NCBI GenBank assembly: GCA_965215215.1
Contig: OZ244043.1
Span: 1,922,001-1,986,000, forward strand
Origin: CALDTK01 sp965215215
GTDB lineage: Bacteria > Bacteroidota > Bacteroidia > Chitinophagales > Saprospiraceae
Length of the DNA: 64,000 nucleotides
Direction: 5' to 3'
Positions 1 to 8,806 of the stretch are shown here, piece after piece. Position numbers and translations under genes: made by a program. The notes beneath the pieces are model-generated. The model searched no databases. It was not told the origin of the DNA and saw only the letters and a program-made list of their open reading frames with translations. Within the stretch, counting starts at the first letter, position 1, and every line of letters begins with the position of its first letter.

Positions 1-164
1 CGGATTTCGCACGCGCGCGGCTCGCCGTGTACGAAGACGCCACCCTCGCGGAGACGCGCAGGTTTGCTAAGGTGTACGGCCGCGCTCACCTCGCCAACGT
101 GTTGCGGTGGCTGCGCACGGAGATCGAGCGACAGAAGACCTCCGGCGCACGGGTCACCGCGTGA
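1..164 (+). CDS. 3' end of an unidentified gene
   Basis: An open frame enters from the left edge (codons in phase from base 3) and ends with TGA at 162-164, giving the last 53 residues of a protein. The visible tail is charged and probably helical (AETRRFAKVYGRAHLANVLR). The stop overlaps the GTG start of the ABC ATPase by 4 bases, so it is very likely the preceding cistron of the same operon. I do not recognise the family from this fragment. Confidence 0.6.
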   Translation, partial: DFARARLAVYEDATLAETRRFAKVYGRAHLANVLRWLRTEIERQKTSGARVTA

Positions 165-835
165 GCGCCCCCGAGATGCTCGTCGCCGAGGGGCTCAGCT
201 ACCGGCACCCCGGCCAGCGGCCGTTGCGCTTCCCCGACCTCCGCGTCGGGTCCGCCGAGGCGCTCCTGTTGCTCGGCCCGAGCGGCGCCGGCAAGACGAC
301 GCTCCTCCACCTGCTGGCCGGCTTGCTACCGCCGGCCAGCGGGCGGATCGCGCTGGACGGGCAGGACCTCGGGCTGCTGAGCCGTAGGGCGCTGGATGCG
401 TGGCGGGGGGCGCACGTCGGGATCGTGTTTCAGCGACCGGCTTTCGTCGCCTCGCTTACGGTGGCGGACAACCTGCGGCTGGTGCGGCATGCGGCGCGGG
501 ACCGCGACGGTGCGTTGGCGTCGGTGGCCGAGCGCCTGGGCATCGGGCGATTCCTGGATCGCGATCCGGCGACCCTGAGCGCGGGCGAGCAGCAGCGCTG
601 CGGGATCGCGCGCGCGGTGCTCAACCGCCCCCGCCTCCTCCTGGCCGACGAGCCGACGAGCGCCCTCGACGACGACAACGCCGCCCGCGTGGCGGCGGTC
701 TTGCGCGCGGAAGCCGAGCGCGCGGGGGCCGCACTCGTCGTCGTGACGCACGACACCCGCCTGCGGGCCCTAATCCCGACCCAGGTCGAACTGGAATCGG
801 ATGTCGCCTCCCTCGCCAATGCCGACCCCGCATGA
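161..835 (+). CDS. ABC transporter ATP-binding protein (MacB/LolD type)
   Basis: 224-residue ATPase subunit with a complete nucleotide-binding site: Walker A GPSGAGKT (about 39-46), Q-loop VFQRP (about 89-93), signature LSAGEQQ (139-145), Walker B LLLADE (159-164) and switch His in VVVTHD (about 197). Length and motifs fit the LolD/MacB group that partners FtsX-like permeases. The GTG at 161 is preferred because it overlaps the upstream TGA by 4 bases; an ATG at 176 is the alternative. The stop overlaps the permease start (ATGA), so the two are translationally coupled. The substrate cannot be read from sequence, but the CobW-like gene downstream suggests a role linked to metal supply. Confidence 0.92.
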   Translation: MSAPEMLVAEGLSYRHPGQRPLRFPDLRVGSAEALLLLGPSGAGKTTLLHLLAGLLPPASGRIALDGQDLGLLSRRALDAWRGAHVGIVFQRPAFVASLTVADNLRLVRHAARDRDGALASVAERLGIGRFLDRDPATLSAGEQQRCGIARAVLNRPRLLLADEPTSALDDDNAARVAAVLRAEAERAGAALVVVTHDTRLRALIPTQVELESDVASLANADPA

Positions 836-2019
836 GCTACCTCGCCCTACGCAACCTCCTGCACCGACCGGCCAGCACGGCGCTGTGCCTCGCGCTCCTC
901 GGCTTCGGCGTCGGGATCATCAGCCTGCTCCTGGTCTTACAGAGCGAGCTACGGGAAAAACTCGCGCGCGACCTCGTCGGCGTCGACCTCGTCGTCGGGG
1001 CGAAGGGGAGCCCGCTCCAGCTCGTCCTCTCGGCCCTCTACCACGTCGACGCTCCAACCGGCAACATCCCCGCCGCCGAGGCCGAGCGCCTCATGCGCCA
1101 CCGCGAGGTCGCACGCGCCGTCCCCCTTGCGTACGGCGATTACTTCGGCGGTTACCGCATCCTGGGGACGACCCCCGACTACCTCGAGCTGTACGGCGCG
1201 GAACTCGCGAGCGGGCGGCTTTATGCGGCGCCGCTGGAGGTCGTCCTCGGGGCGGCCGTGGCCGAGCACCGTGGCCTGGCGGCGGGGGCGACGTTCTTCG
1301 GGCAACACGGCGCGGCGCACGCGGGGGAGGTACACGACGAGCACGCCTACCGCGTGGTGGGGGTGTTGCGCGAGACCGGCACGGTCGTCGACCAACTGGT
1401 TTTGACGCAAGTCGAGAGCGTGTGGGCGGTACACGAGCACGGGTCCGACGACGCAGCCTCCGCCCCCGACGCACCCGAGGCATCGCTCACGGCGCTCCTG
1501 TTGAAGCTCAAGCGACGCCAGAGCCTGTTTACGCTGCCCCGCCTCATCAACGAGGGCACCACCCTGCAGGCCGCGCTGCCGTCTATCGAGATCAACCGGC
1601 TGTTGTCCCTACTCGGCGTCGGCGTCGATACGTTGCGGCTCGTCGCCGGGGGGATACTCGTGCTCTCGGCATTTAGTGTCCTACTCGTGCTGTACGGGCG
1701 GCTCCGGGACCGCCGCCGGGAGCTGGCGCTGTTGCGGTGCCTCGGCTACCGGCCGCGCGAGCTCTTCGGACTCCTCCTCCTCGAGAGCCTCCTCCTCGCG
1801 GGGCTCGGCTACGCGTTCGGCTTCGCGCTGAGTCGCTTGGGCCTATGGCTCGTCGAGCGGCGCGCCGGGGGCGACTTCCACCTCGAGCTCTCCCTCGCGC
1901 CACTCCCGGCCGAACTCCTCCTCCTCGCACTCGCCCTCGCCATCGGCGTAGCGGCCGCCCTGCTGCCGGCCGCACGAGCCGCGCGCCTCCACGTCGCGGA
2001 GGCGCTGGCGGAAGGCTAA
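832..2019 (+). CDS. FtsX-like ABC transporter permease
   Basis: 395-residue inner-membrane permease. One N-terminal membrane segment (about 14-36) is followed by a large periplasmic region of the MacB_PCD type (about 40-270), then three hydrophobic segments in the last 120 residues (FtsX domain). This is the topology of MacB/LolC-type proteins, which move substrates from the membrane or periplasm rather than import solutes through a channel. The ATG at 832 overlaps the stop of the ATPase gene, fixing the start and making them one transporter. A His-rich stretch in the periplasmic part (HGAAHAGEVHDEHAY, starting near residue 162) could bind metal, which fits the neighbouring genes, but that is inference. 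Confidence 0.88.
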   Translation: MSYLALRNLLHRPASTALCLALLGFGVGIISLLLVLQSELREKLARDLVGVDLVVGAKGSPLQLVLSALYHVDAPTGNIPAAEAERLMRHREVARAVPLAYGDYFGGYRILGTTPDYLELYGAELASGRLYAAPLEVVLGAAVAEHRGLAAGATFFGQHGAAHAGEVHDEHAYRVVGVLRETGTVVDQLVLTQVESVWAVHEHGSDDAASAPDAPEASLTALLLKLKRRQSLFTLPRLINEGTTLQAALPSIEINRLLSLLGVGVDTLRLVAGGILVLSAFSVLLVLYGRLRDRRRELALLRCLGYRPRELFGLLLLESLLLAGLGYAFGFALSRLGLWLVERRAGGDFHLELSLAPLPAELLLLALALAIGVAAALLPAARAARLHVAEALAEG

Positions 2020-2038
2020 ACCCCACAATTACGTCGCT

Positions 2039-2755
2039 ATGCCCTCGACCTCCCCGACGAAGATCGCGCTCGCCATCGGCCTCACTGCGTACGCCCTGCT
2101 GGTCGTGACACCGGTATGCTCCCACGACCCAGCGCTCGCGCGGGCGGCGCTCGCGTTATCCGAAGTGCGACCCGCGTTGCCGCTTAGCTCGACACCGCCC
2201 GACTCGACGCTACCCGATACGGGGAAGCCCGACGTGTACTACTACGACGAGCGGATCGGCGATATCCGCCCGCTGCCGCCCGCGGAACTCGACCGCTACG
2301 ACGACCGACCCGACGAGTGCGCACCGGACGAGCGCACATCCGGCGATCCGGAGTCCGGCGATCCGCAGCCCGATGCCCGGGCCGTGAAAGTGACCTGGAA
2401 GCAGCTCGAGCGCATCGGCTTCACGTTGGCCTACGACGAGGAGATCGACATGGACGTGTACGTCGCGCGGTACCCCAAGCGGCTCCGGAGACTGGCGGGC
2501 GAGCCGGTCGAGGTGGAGGGCTACGTCATCCCGTACGACGCCGCCGGCGCCGCGTTCGCGCTCTCGGCCAACCCCTTCGCCTCCTGCTTCTTCTGCGGGC
2601 GGGCCAGTCCGGCGTCCGTGATGACGATGGAGCTCGGGGCACGCGCCGACTACGACACCGACGACTTCCGTCGCTTCCGCGGCCGACTACAGCTGAATGC
2701 CGACGATCCGCACGAGTTCTACTACGTCCTCGAAGACGCCACCGAAATCGACTGA
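2039..2755 (+). CDS. DUF3299-like secreted or lipid-anchored protein
   Basis: 238 residues. The N-terminus has a hydrophobic segment (about 8-28) ending in a Cys, consistent with export. A Pro/Asp-rich linker follows, then a C-terminal domain with VEGYVIPYD and an FASCFFCGR CxxC motif (about 177-187), the pattern I associate with DUF3299 proteins. The CxxC may bind a metal. The gene lies 19 bases after the permease and 20 before the CobW-like gene. I recall the combination FtsX-type ABC transporter, DUF3299 and CobW from zinc-regulated operons in other bacteria; the function here is inferred only. Confidence 0.6.
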   Translation: MPSTSPTKIALAIGLTAYALLVVTPVCSHDPALARAALALSEVRPALPLSSTPPDSTLPDTGKPDVYYYDERIGDIRPLPPAELDRYDDRPDECAPDERTSGDPESGDPQPDARAVKVTWKQLERIGFTLAYDEEIDMDVYVARYPKRLRRLAGEPVEVEGYVIPYDAAGAAFALSANPFASCFFCGRASPASVMTMELGARADYDTDDFRRFRGRLQLNADDPHEFYYVLEDATEID

Positions 2756-2775
2756 AACCTAAAACCACCATAAGC

Positions 2776-3813
2776 ATGCAAGCCCCCATCCCCGTCACCC
2801 TCGTCACCGGATTCCTCGGCGCCGGCAAGACCTCCTTCCTCAATCACTTCATCCGCGAGCTATCGCCCGAGCGCGTCCTCGTGATCGAGAACGAGATGGG
2901 CGCCGTCAACGTCGACGGCGCGCTCATCGAACGCGGGGTCGAGAGCGTCATCGAGCTGACGGCCGGCTGCATCTGCTGCTCGCTGAGCGACGGCCTCCTC
3001 GATGCCCTCGAGGAAGCCAGCGCCAAGCGCGACAGCTACGAGCACCTCGTGATCGAGACCACCGGCGTGGCCGACCCGAGCACGATCGTCCAGGTCTTTC
3101 TCGCCGACCCGCGCGTGGAGCGGCACTTCGCCCTCGAGCGCGTGGTCTGCCTCGTGGACGCCCTCTACGTCGAGGACTGGCTCGCCGACACCGAGGAGGC
3201 GCTGCGCCAGATCGCCATGGCCGACGTCGTGCTCGTCAACAAGGCCGACACCGTCTCGCGGACCTACCTCAACGAGGTCACCGCGCGCCTCCGGGCCATC
3301 AACCCGCACGCCCTCACGCTCACCGGTACGCAGGGCGCTTTCCCGCTCGGCCGCATCCGCGCGACCTCCGCGACGGCGCCCGCGAGCTTCGAGTCCCGGA
3401 TGTCCGCCCTGGAGGCCCGGCTCGCCGCGGTGGATGCCACCGACGTAGCCGCCGCCCGGGAGGCCAACGCGAGCGCGCACCGGATCGGCACCTTCTCGCT
3501 CACGTTCGAGCGGCCCTTCGTCATCGACGACGTCTTCGGACTCCAGCTCCACCGGCTCGTGAATCTGTACCGGGATCAGGTGTACCGGATCAAGGGCATC
3601 CTGCACGCGCGCGGCCTCCGGAACCGCGTCATCCTGCAGTCGGTACGGACGACGTCCGTGCTCACGGACGGCACGCCGTGGACCCCGGGGGAGACGCCGA
3701 CGAGCACGCTCGTATTTATCGGGCGCGGACTAGAGAAGGAGCCGATCAGGAAGCTGCTCGAGCGCTTGACGGCGCGGGAGGGTAAGGTGAGACGCGCCGA
3801 TAGCTGGATATAA
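2776..3813 (+). CDS. CobW/ZNG1-family GTPase, putative metallochaperone
   Basis: 345-residue G3E GTPase. P-loop GFLGAGKT (12-19), metal-binding GCICC (64-68) just after the switch region, NKAD guanine-specificity motif, and a C-terminal CobW_C domain (about 225-345). Family members use GTP hydrolysis to deliver metal, often zinc, to target enzymes. The ATG at 2776 is chosen because the family normally begins a few residues before the P-loop; the reading frame is open much further upstream but overlaps the previous gene. It is the last gene of the block that begins at the left edge. Confidence 0.9.
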   Translation: MQAPIPVTLVTGFLGAGKTSFLNHFIRELSPERVLVIENEMGAVNVDGALIERGVESVIELTAGCICCSLSDGLLDALEEASAKRDSYEHLVIETTGVADPSTIVQVFLADPRVERHFALERVVCLVDALYVEDWLADTEEALRQIAMADVVLVNKADTVSRTYLNEVTARLRAINPHALTLTGTQGAFPLGRIRATSATAPASFESRMSALEARLAAVDATDVAAAREANASAHRIGTFSLTFERPFVIDDVFGLQLHRLVNLYRDQVYRIKGILHARGLRNRVILQSVRTTSVLTDGTPWTPGETPTSTLVFIGRGLEKEPIRKLLERLTAREGKVRRADSWI

Positions 3814-4296
3814 GTGCCCTCCGCGATGTGTGGTAGGCCGTGCGCCCCCGTGAGTGTCGGTCAGGCACACAGCGCCTTTCGGCAAAACCCGCCACGGCGC
3901 CGATACCGCCCCATGGACGAATACGGCCGCTTCTACCTCACCTGATCCATCGGCGACACGAAATATTTATTATCGTACCGTTCCTCTTCGAAGATATCGT
4001 TGGGCGGGTCGGGGCGCGCGGGCTGTCGGAAGGCCTCAGTCGGCCGCCCGGCCCCTTCCGCGTCGCCGCCGGTTGGTCGGCGATCACGCAGCACCTGAGC
4101 GGTTCGCTTATCCGAGCGAAAACTTTCACCACCGACTAACCGACGGCCCGCACACCGCCGCCCGTTTTGCCGAAAGGCACCCCCAAGTGACGCCCACGGG
4201 GAAGAGCTCGCAGACTTCTCGAGCACTGGGCTCCGGACACCCTGAGCAACGTCCGGCAATTCACGCTTAAGACGAGAGAGTCAGGTCAAGTTTGAG
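3814..4296. other. 480-bp intergenic region without a convincing gene
   Basis: Nothing between the CobW-like gene and the MerC operator looks like a real protein: the open frames are short, arginine/proline-rich and lack plausible starts. It contains an A/T patch around 3961-3975 and two copies of a 15-mer (GCCTTTCGGCAAAAC) in opposite orientation at 3874-3888 and 4164-4178. I looked for riboswitch boxes and found none. Confidence 0.5.
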
Positions 4297-4319
4297 TAGT
4301 TGCAACTTTGTTGCAATTA
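4297..4319. promoter_or_regulatory. Fur/Zur-like inverted repeat upstream of merC
   Basis: TTGCAAC-TTT-GTTGCAA is a perfect 7-3-7 inverted repeat (4300-4316) that extends to 10-base arms with one mismatch (4297-4319). It overlaps the likely -33 TTG (4300-4302), and a consensus -7 box lies 22 bases further on. Arm sequence and spacing resemble Fur-family (Zur/Fur) operators. Position over the promoter implies repression. Confidence 0.65.
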
Positions 4320-4324
4320 CATAT

Positions 4325-4332
4325 TATATTTG
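4325..4332 (+). promoter_or_regulatory. Bacteroidota -7 promoter box of merC
   Basis: TATATTTG matches the Bacteroidota -7 consensus TAnnTTTG exactly. The TTG at 4300-4302 is a suitable -33 element (22-base spacer). The merC ATG is 20 bases downstream. Confidence 0.6.
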
Positions 4333-4352
4333 CGGTTTTACCCCCGAGAGCA

Positions 4353-4733
4353 ATGACCCCAACTACGTCTCCCGCCCACCTCACCTTCGCCCACCGGATC
4401 GGCGGGTGGGCCGCCTTCCTCTGCGCGGTTCACTGCCTGCTGTGGCCCGTGCTCGCCGTTGCGCTCGCCGTGTGGGGCCTCGTGGGCCTACCCTACGTGG
4501 ATGTCGGTATGGCGGGCGTAAGTCTCGCGGTCCTACTCGTTGCCGCCCCGCACGAGAGCCCCCGTATCCGGGCGGGGTTTGCGGTGTCGTGGATCCTGCT
4601 CGCGGCGGGGATCGCGGCCGAGTTAAGCGGGCTGCACCGGGGGGGGATGCTGACCGTAGCCGCCTCGCTCGCGCTGGCCCTGCTGCACTTTGGCCTCCTG
4701 AGGGCTCGGCGGCAAAGCCGGCGCGCGTGTTGA
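4353..4733 (+). CDS. MerC-domain inner-membrane protein
   Basis: 126 residues, four predicted membrane segments, and the paired-Cys motif of MerC (LCAVHC, about residues 21-26) at the start of the first segment. MerC proteins were named from mercury uptake, but in Bacteroidota they are usually chromosomal and sit near Fur-family regulation. The ATG at 4353 is preferred over an in-frame upstream start at 4308, which would lie inside the operator and promoter. The operator suggests repression by a metal-sensing Fur/Zur protein, with mercury resistance an unlikely role. The stop overlaps the start of the next gene. Confidence 0.75.
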   Translation: MTPTTSPAHLTFAHRIGGWAAFLCAVHCLLWPVLAVALAVWGLVGLPYVDVGMAGVSLAVLLVAAPHESPRIRAGFAVSWILLAAGIAAELSGLHRGGMLTVAASLALALLHFGLLRARRQSRRAC

Positions 4734-6955
4734 GAGGTCCGGCGCTGGCGATCCTCTGGCTCGTAGCTGCCGGTGGATGGGCCGGGGCACAGTCGGAGGC
4801 CGACTTCCCCCCTCCGACGGAGCCGGTGCGCGTGGTGGCCACCCGCACGACCGACCGGCTCAAAGTAGACGGCCGACTCGACGAGGCCGCCTGGGCCAGC
4901 GCTACGCCCTACGGCGACTTCTTCCGCATGGAGCCGCGCCAGGGCGGCGAGCTCCGCAACGCGACGACCGTGCGGGTGCTGTACGACGACGAGTACCTCT
5001 ACGTCGGGGCGTTCTGCGCCGATTCGCTCGGCCGGGGCGGCCTGCGTGTGCAAGACCTGCGGCGGGACTTCGTCTACAGCGAGAACGACGTCTTCTACGT
5101 GCAGCTCGACCCCCAGCAAACGCGCCAGTACTGCCTAAGCTTCCAGGCGACGCCCTACGGGAATCAGCGCGACCTGCAGGTGTTCAACGACGAGTTCCTC
5201 GACAACGACTGGGACGCGCTCTGGCGGGTCCGCACCCAGCGCCTCGACTCCGGCTACGTCGTCGAGATGGCCATCCCGTTCAAGACCTTGCGCTACGACC
5301 CCGTCGCCCCCGGCGACCGCGCGCGCTGGGGGTTCACCGCGGCGCGGCTCGCGCGGCGCGACTACGAGCAGTCGGTGCTCCCGGCCGTGCCCCAGGCGTA
5401 CTCGCCGTACCGGATGACCTACGCCGCGGAGCTCGAACTCGAGGTCCCCGACCCAACAGTCAACCTCCGGGTGACCCCCTACGCCCTCGCGGAGGTGGCG
5501 GAGTCGCCGAACGCCGACGGGGCGGTGCTCGAGTCGAGCGTCGAGGTCCGCGCCGGCGGGGAGGCGAAGTGGGCGATCGACCCGCGCTCGGTGATTGACC
5601 TGACCGTCAACACGGACTTCGCCCAGGCCGACGTCGACCGCGCGGTGAATAACCTCACGCGCTTCAACTTGCTCTTCCCGGAGCGGCGGCAGTTCTTCTT
5701 AGAAAATCGCGGGCTGTTCGCCGGGGCCGACGACGTGATCCGGCCGTACTTCAGCCGCGCGATCGGGCTGTCGAACACGCAGTTCAACGCCGCCCCCGTC
5801 CCCATCGACGTCGGGGCGCGCTACACCTACCGCGACGACGAGCGCGCCGTGGCGGCGCTGTACACGCACCAGCGCGAGGTGAGCGCCCAGCCGGGGGCCG
5901 ACTTCGGGGTACTGCGCTACCTCCACAACTACGGCGCGGAGAACAACGTCGGCGTGATGGGGACCTACCGCCGCGACGCCAGTCTCGACGAGGCGGGTTT
6001 TGGCGCTAGCCACAACGCCACCCTCACGCTCGACGGCTTCAACCGCCCCACCGACCGCCTCACGGTGAGCTACCTCGCCTCGGCCTCGCGCGACGACGGC
6101 GGCGAACCGGGCGCGACCCCGGCGACGGGCCTGGCGGGGAAGGCCTTCGCGGGCTACCAGGCGCCCGACTTTTACGCCGGCTGGCTGACGAACGCGGTGA
6201 GCGCGGACTACCGCCCCGACATGGGCTTCGCCTTCGGGCAGGATGTCATTTGGCACAACCCCGGCGGCTACTACATCTACCGCCCCAGGGACGGCTGGCT
6301 CAAGCGGCACGTGCGCCGCTTCGACCCGGGGGCCTTCGTGAACGTGTACCAGTCGGCGAGCACGCTCGACGTGCAGGAGGTATCGGTGTACCTGTTCCCG
6401 ATCTACGTCATCACCTCGGGCAACGGCCTGATCGAGGTGGCGACCACCCCGACGTGGCAGCGCTTCGACTTCGGGTTCGACATCCTCGGCCGCGAGGTGA
6501 CCCCGGGCACTTACCGCTACGCCCGCCACCAGCTCCGCTTCACCTCCGACCAGTCGCGCAAGGTCGCCTACGGGCTGTCGCACACGTTCGGCGGCTACTA
6601 CCGCGGCCGGCTCGCGACGTCGAGCGCGGAGCTTCGGGTGGCCCCGGTGCCGCACGCGACGCTCGCGCTGAGCTACGAGCGCAACGCCTTCACGGAGTTC
6701 GGGGCCGAGCGCGAGGACTTCACCGCCGAGCTCGCGACGGCGACCCTGCGCCTGGCGGTCGACCCCCGCCTCCAGGCGCAGGCGTTCTACCAGTACAACA
6801 CCCTCACCGGGGAGGGACGCATCAACCTGCGCGGGAGCTGGGAGTTCCGCCCGCTGAGTTTCGTGTACCTCGTCTTCGACGAGGGCGCGGCCCTGCCGGA
6901 GGTGGGGCGGCCGAGCGCGCTGATCGCGAAGGTGAATTATACGCACCAATTTTAG
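4727..6955 (+). CDS. CBM9-like/DUF5916 outer-membrane protein
   Basis: About 742 residues. A signal peptide (LRGPALAILWLVAAGGWAGA) is followed by a carbohydrate-binding family 9-like domain beginning with VDGRLDEAAW (about 45-210), then a long DUF5916 region rich in alternating aromatic/hydrophobic strands that ends in YTHQF, as expected for an outer-membrane beta-barrel. Starts GTG 4727 or TTG 4730 both overlap the merC stop; no ATG precedes the signal peptide in a sensible place. The biological role of DUF5916 proteins is not established. Overlap with merC suggests cotranscription, so it may also be under the metal-responsive operator. Confidence 0.82.
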   Translation: MLRGPALAILWLVAAGGWAGAQSEADFPPPTEPVRVVATRTTDRLKVDGRLDEAAWASATPYGDFFRMEPRQGGELRNATTVRVLYDDEYLYVGAFCADSLGRGGLRVQDLRRDFVYSENDVFYVQLDPQQTRQYCLSFQATPYGNQRDLQVFNDEFLDNDWDALWRVRTQRLDSGYVVEMAIPFKTLRYDPVAPGDRARWGFTAARLARRDYEQSVLPAVPQAYSPYRMTYAAELELEVPDPTVNLRVTPYALAEVAESPNADGAVLESSVEVRAGGEAKWAIDPRSVIDLTVNTDFAQADVDRAVNNLTRFNLLFPERRQFFLENRGLFAGADDVIRPYFSRAIGLSNTQFNAAPVPIDVGARYTYRDDERAVAALYTHQREVSAQPGADFGVLRYLHNYGAENNVGVMGTYRRDASLDEAGFGASHNATLTLDGFNRPTDRLTVSYLASASRDDGGEPGATPATGLAGKAFAGYQAPDFYAGWLTNAVSADYRPDMGFAFGQDVIWHNPGGYYIYRPRDGWLKRHVRRFDPGAFVNVYQSASTLDVQEVSVYLFPIYVITSGNGLIEVATTPTWQRFDFGFDILGREVTPGTYRYARHQLRFTSDQSRKVAYGLSHTFGGYYRGRLATSSAELRVAPVPHATLALSYERNAFTEFGAEREDFTAELATATLRLAVDPRLQAQAFYQYNTLTGEGRINLRGSWEFRPLSFVYLVFDEGAALPEVGRPSALIAKVNYTHQF

Positions 6956-7050
6956 GGGGGCGCCGTGATGGTTACGGAGCGGAACCAGTTGATTCTATTC
7001 CGACTGTGAGAGGCAAGCGTAGGAAGCCGCCCCCACTACCTTCGCGCCCG

Positions 7051-8622
7051 ATGCGCTACCCCATCGGCAATCAGGATTTCCGTACCCTCCGCGAGGACGG
7101 CTCCGTGTACGTCGACAAGACCGAGCACATCTGCGGCGTCGCCAACGCGGGCAGCTACTTCTTCCTCTCGCGCCCGCGCCGCTTCGGGAAGTCGCTCACG
7201 GTCTCGACGCTCAACGAGCTCTACTCCGGCGACCGCGCGCTCTTCGGTGGGCTCTGGGCGCACGAGCACTGGGACTTCACCGCGCGCCGGCGACCCGTCA
7301 TCTGGGTCCGCTTCGCCAACTCCGGTTTCCAGAACGTCGGCCTGGAGGCCGCCCTCCACGAGATCATCGACCGTGAGGCCGCCCGTCACAACGTGAAGGC
7401 CTCCACCCGAGACCTCGGCACCGCGCTTCGCTTTCGCACGCTGATGGAGGCGGTTGCCCAAACCCATACCTCCGGCCGGTGCGTCGTCCTCGTGGACGAG
7501 TACGACAAACCCATCATTGAGTACCTCGACGACCTGCCGCGAGCGCGGGCCAACCGCGACATGCTACGGCCCTTCTACGGGGTGCTCAAAGATGCCGATC
7601 CGTACATCGAACTCGTCTTCGTGACGGGCGTGAGCGCCTTCGGTAAAGTCTCTTTGTTCTCCGATCTCAACAACATCCGCCAACTCACGCTCGACCCACT
7701 CGGGTACACGCTCGTTGGTCTTACCGAGGGCGAGCTCGACGCGTACTTCTTGGAGCAGATCGCCGCTACGGGATACTCCCGCGAGGAAATCCGACAGTGG
7801 TACAACGGCTACACCTGGGGAGGTGAGCGCGTCTATAATCCCTGGTCGATCCTCCAGTTCCTCGCTAGCGGTAGGCGCGACAATTATTGGTCGACGTCGG
7901 GGACCCCGAAGTTCGTCACCGACCTCCTCGCGCGCGACGGTGCGCACGATCTCGAAGGTCAGCGTGCCTCCGGCCCGCAACTCACGAGCTTCGACCTCGA
8001 CCACCTCCAGCCCCTCGCCATCCTCTGGCAGGGCGGCTACCTCACCCTCGACGCGCCCGAGCCCGTCGGCGGTCGCTACACGCTGCGCTACCCCAACCGG
8101 GAGGTCCGGCAGACTTTCACCGAAATCCTTTTCCTCTCCTACGGGTACAGTCGTCCGGATCCGGCGCAGCGCGCCTACGCCCTCGAGGACGCGCTCCTCG
8201 CGCGCGATCTAGAAACCTTCGCCGAGGAGGTCGACGCCATCCTCGCGGCCGTCCCGTACGAGCTGTGGCGGGACGCGGCCGAGCGTTTCTACCACGCTGT
8301 ACTCCTGACGGCCTTCCGCTACATCGGCACTTTCGAGGTCCAAGCCGAAGTATCGAGCGCGCGCGGGCGCGCCGACGTCGTACTCCTCACCGACCGGTAC
8401 GTCTACGCGATCGAGTTCAAGCTGCTCCGACCGACGCCCGCGCAACTCAGCGACGAAGACGCGCGCGATAAGGCCTCCGCGGCGCTCGCCGAGGAGGCGC
8501 TGACGCAAATCCGGGAGCGCGGCTACCTGGATGCCTACCGCAGTGACTCTCGCGAGGCGATTGGGTTGGGGGTGGTGTTCGATGCCGAGCGGCGTAAGGT
8601 GGCGGTGGTGCGGGAGGGGTAG
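7051..8622 (+). CDS. AAA-ATPase-like / PD-(D/E)XK nuclease-like protein (DUF1703 type)
   Basis: 523 residues. N-terminal AAA-ATPase_like domain opens with YPIGNQDF and has a P-loop SRPRRFGKS (40-48) and a Walker B-like VVLVDEYDKP (about 149-158). The C-terminal domain carries a PD-(D/E)XK signature: ARGRADVVLL followed by YAIEFKLL (about 435-457). The family is abundant in Bacteroidota and many anaerobes, usually as solitary genes of unknown function. A close paralogue lies at 55513-57030 and shares the sequence just upstream of the start, which supports ATG 7051. GC content is like that of its neighbours, unlike the paralogue. Confidence 0.85.
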   Translation: MRYPIGNQDFRTLREDGSVYVDKTEHICGVANAGSYFFLSRPRRFGKSLTVSTLNELYSGDRALFGGLWAHEHWDFTARRRPVIWVRFANSGFQNVGLEAALHEIIDREAARHNVKASTRDLGTALRFRTLMEAVAQTHTSGRCVVLVDEYDKPIIEYLDDLPRARANRDMLRPFYGVLKDADPYIELVFVTGVSAFGKVSLFSDLNNIRQLTLDPLGYTLVGLTEGELDAYFLEQIAATGYSREEIRQWYNGYTWGGERVYNPWSILQFLASGRRDNYWSTSGTPKFVTDLLARDGAHDLEGQRASGPQLTSFDLDHLQPLAILWQGGYLTLDAPEPVGGRYTLRYPNREVRQTFTEILFLSYGYSRPDPAQRAYALEDALLARDLETFAEEVDAILAAVPYELWRDAAERFYHAVLLTAFRYIGTFEVQAEVSSARGRADVVLLTDRYVYAIEFKLLRPTPAQLSDEDARDKASAALAEEALTQIRERGYLDAYRSDSREAIGLGVVFDAERRKVAVVREG

Positions 8623-8747
8623 GCCTGTTTGACGACACGCGCCGTGGCGAGCGCAAGCGAACTCGATCCTGAACGAGGAGCGCGACGGAGTGCAGGGTGC
8701 AGTCTCGTCGCGCGGCAACGCGAGGAGTTGGAGGCCCGAACCACACA

Positions 8748-8779
8748 AAAAGCCCCACGGCTCACACCGTGGGGCTTTG
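8748..8779. terminator. Bidirectional terminator hairpin
   Basis: A 10-bp perfect GC-rich stem (8751-8760 with 8767-8776, AGCCCCACGG paired to CCGTGGGGCT) with a 6-base loop, flanked by A-rich sequence on the left and TT on the right. It separates the rightward PD-(D/E)XK gene from the leftward pspC gene and can serve both. Confidence 0.8.
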
Positions 8780-8806
8780 ATTGGCTCGCTATCGAAAGGG
8801 GGGGCA

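Noticed and set aside
1399..1412. Iterated-motif-like GTTTTGACGCAAGT
   Set aside because: Two mismatches at fixed positions and inside a permease coding region; counted as background.
4140..4290. Possible cobalamin riboswitch upstream of the metal genes
   Set aside because: No B12-box consensus or consistent helices; only a chance GAGCACTGG-like string.
5699..6949. 416-codon minus-strand frame inside the DUF5916 gene
   Set aside because: Arg/Ala/Gly/Val-biased shadow of a clear plus-strand gene, with no domain.
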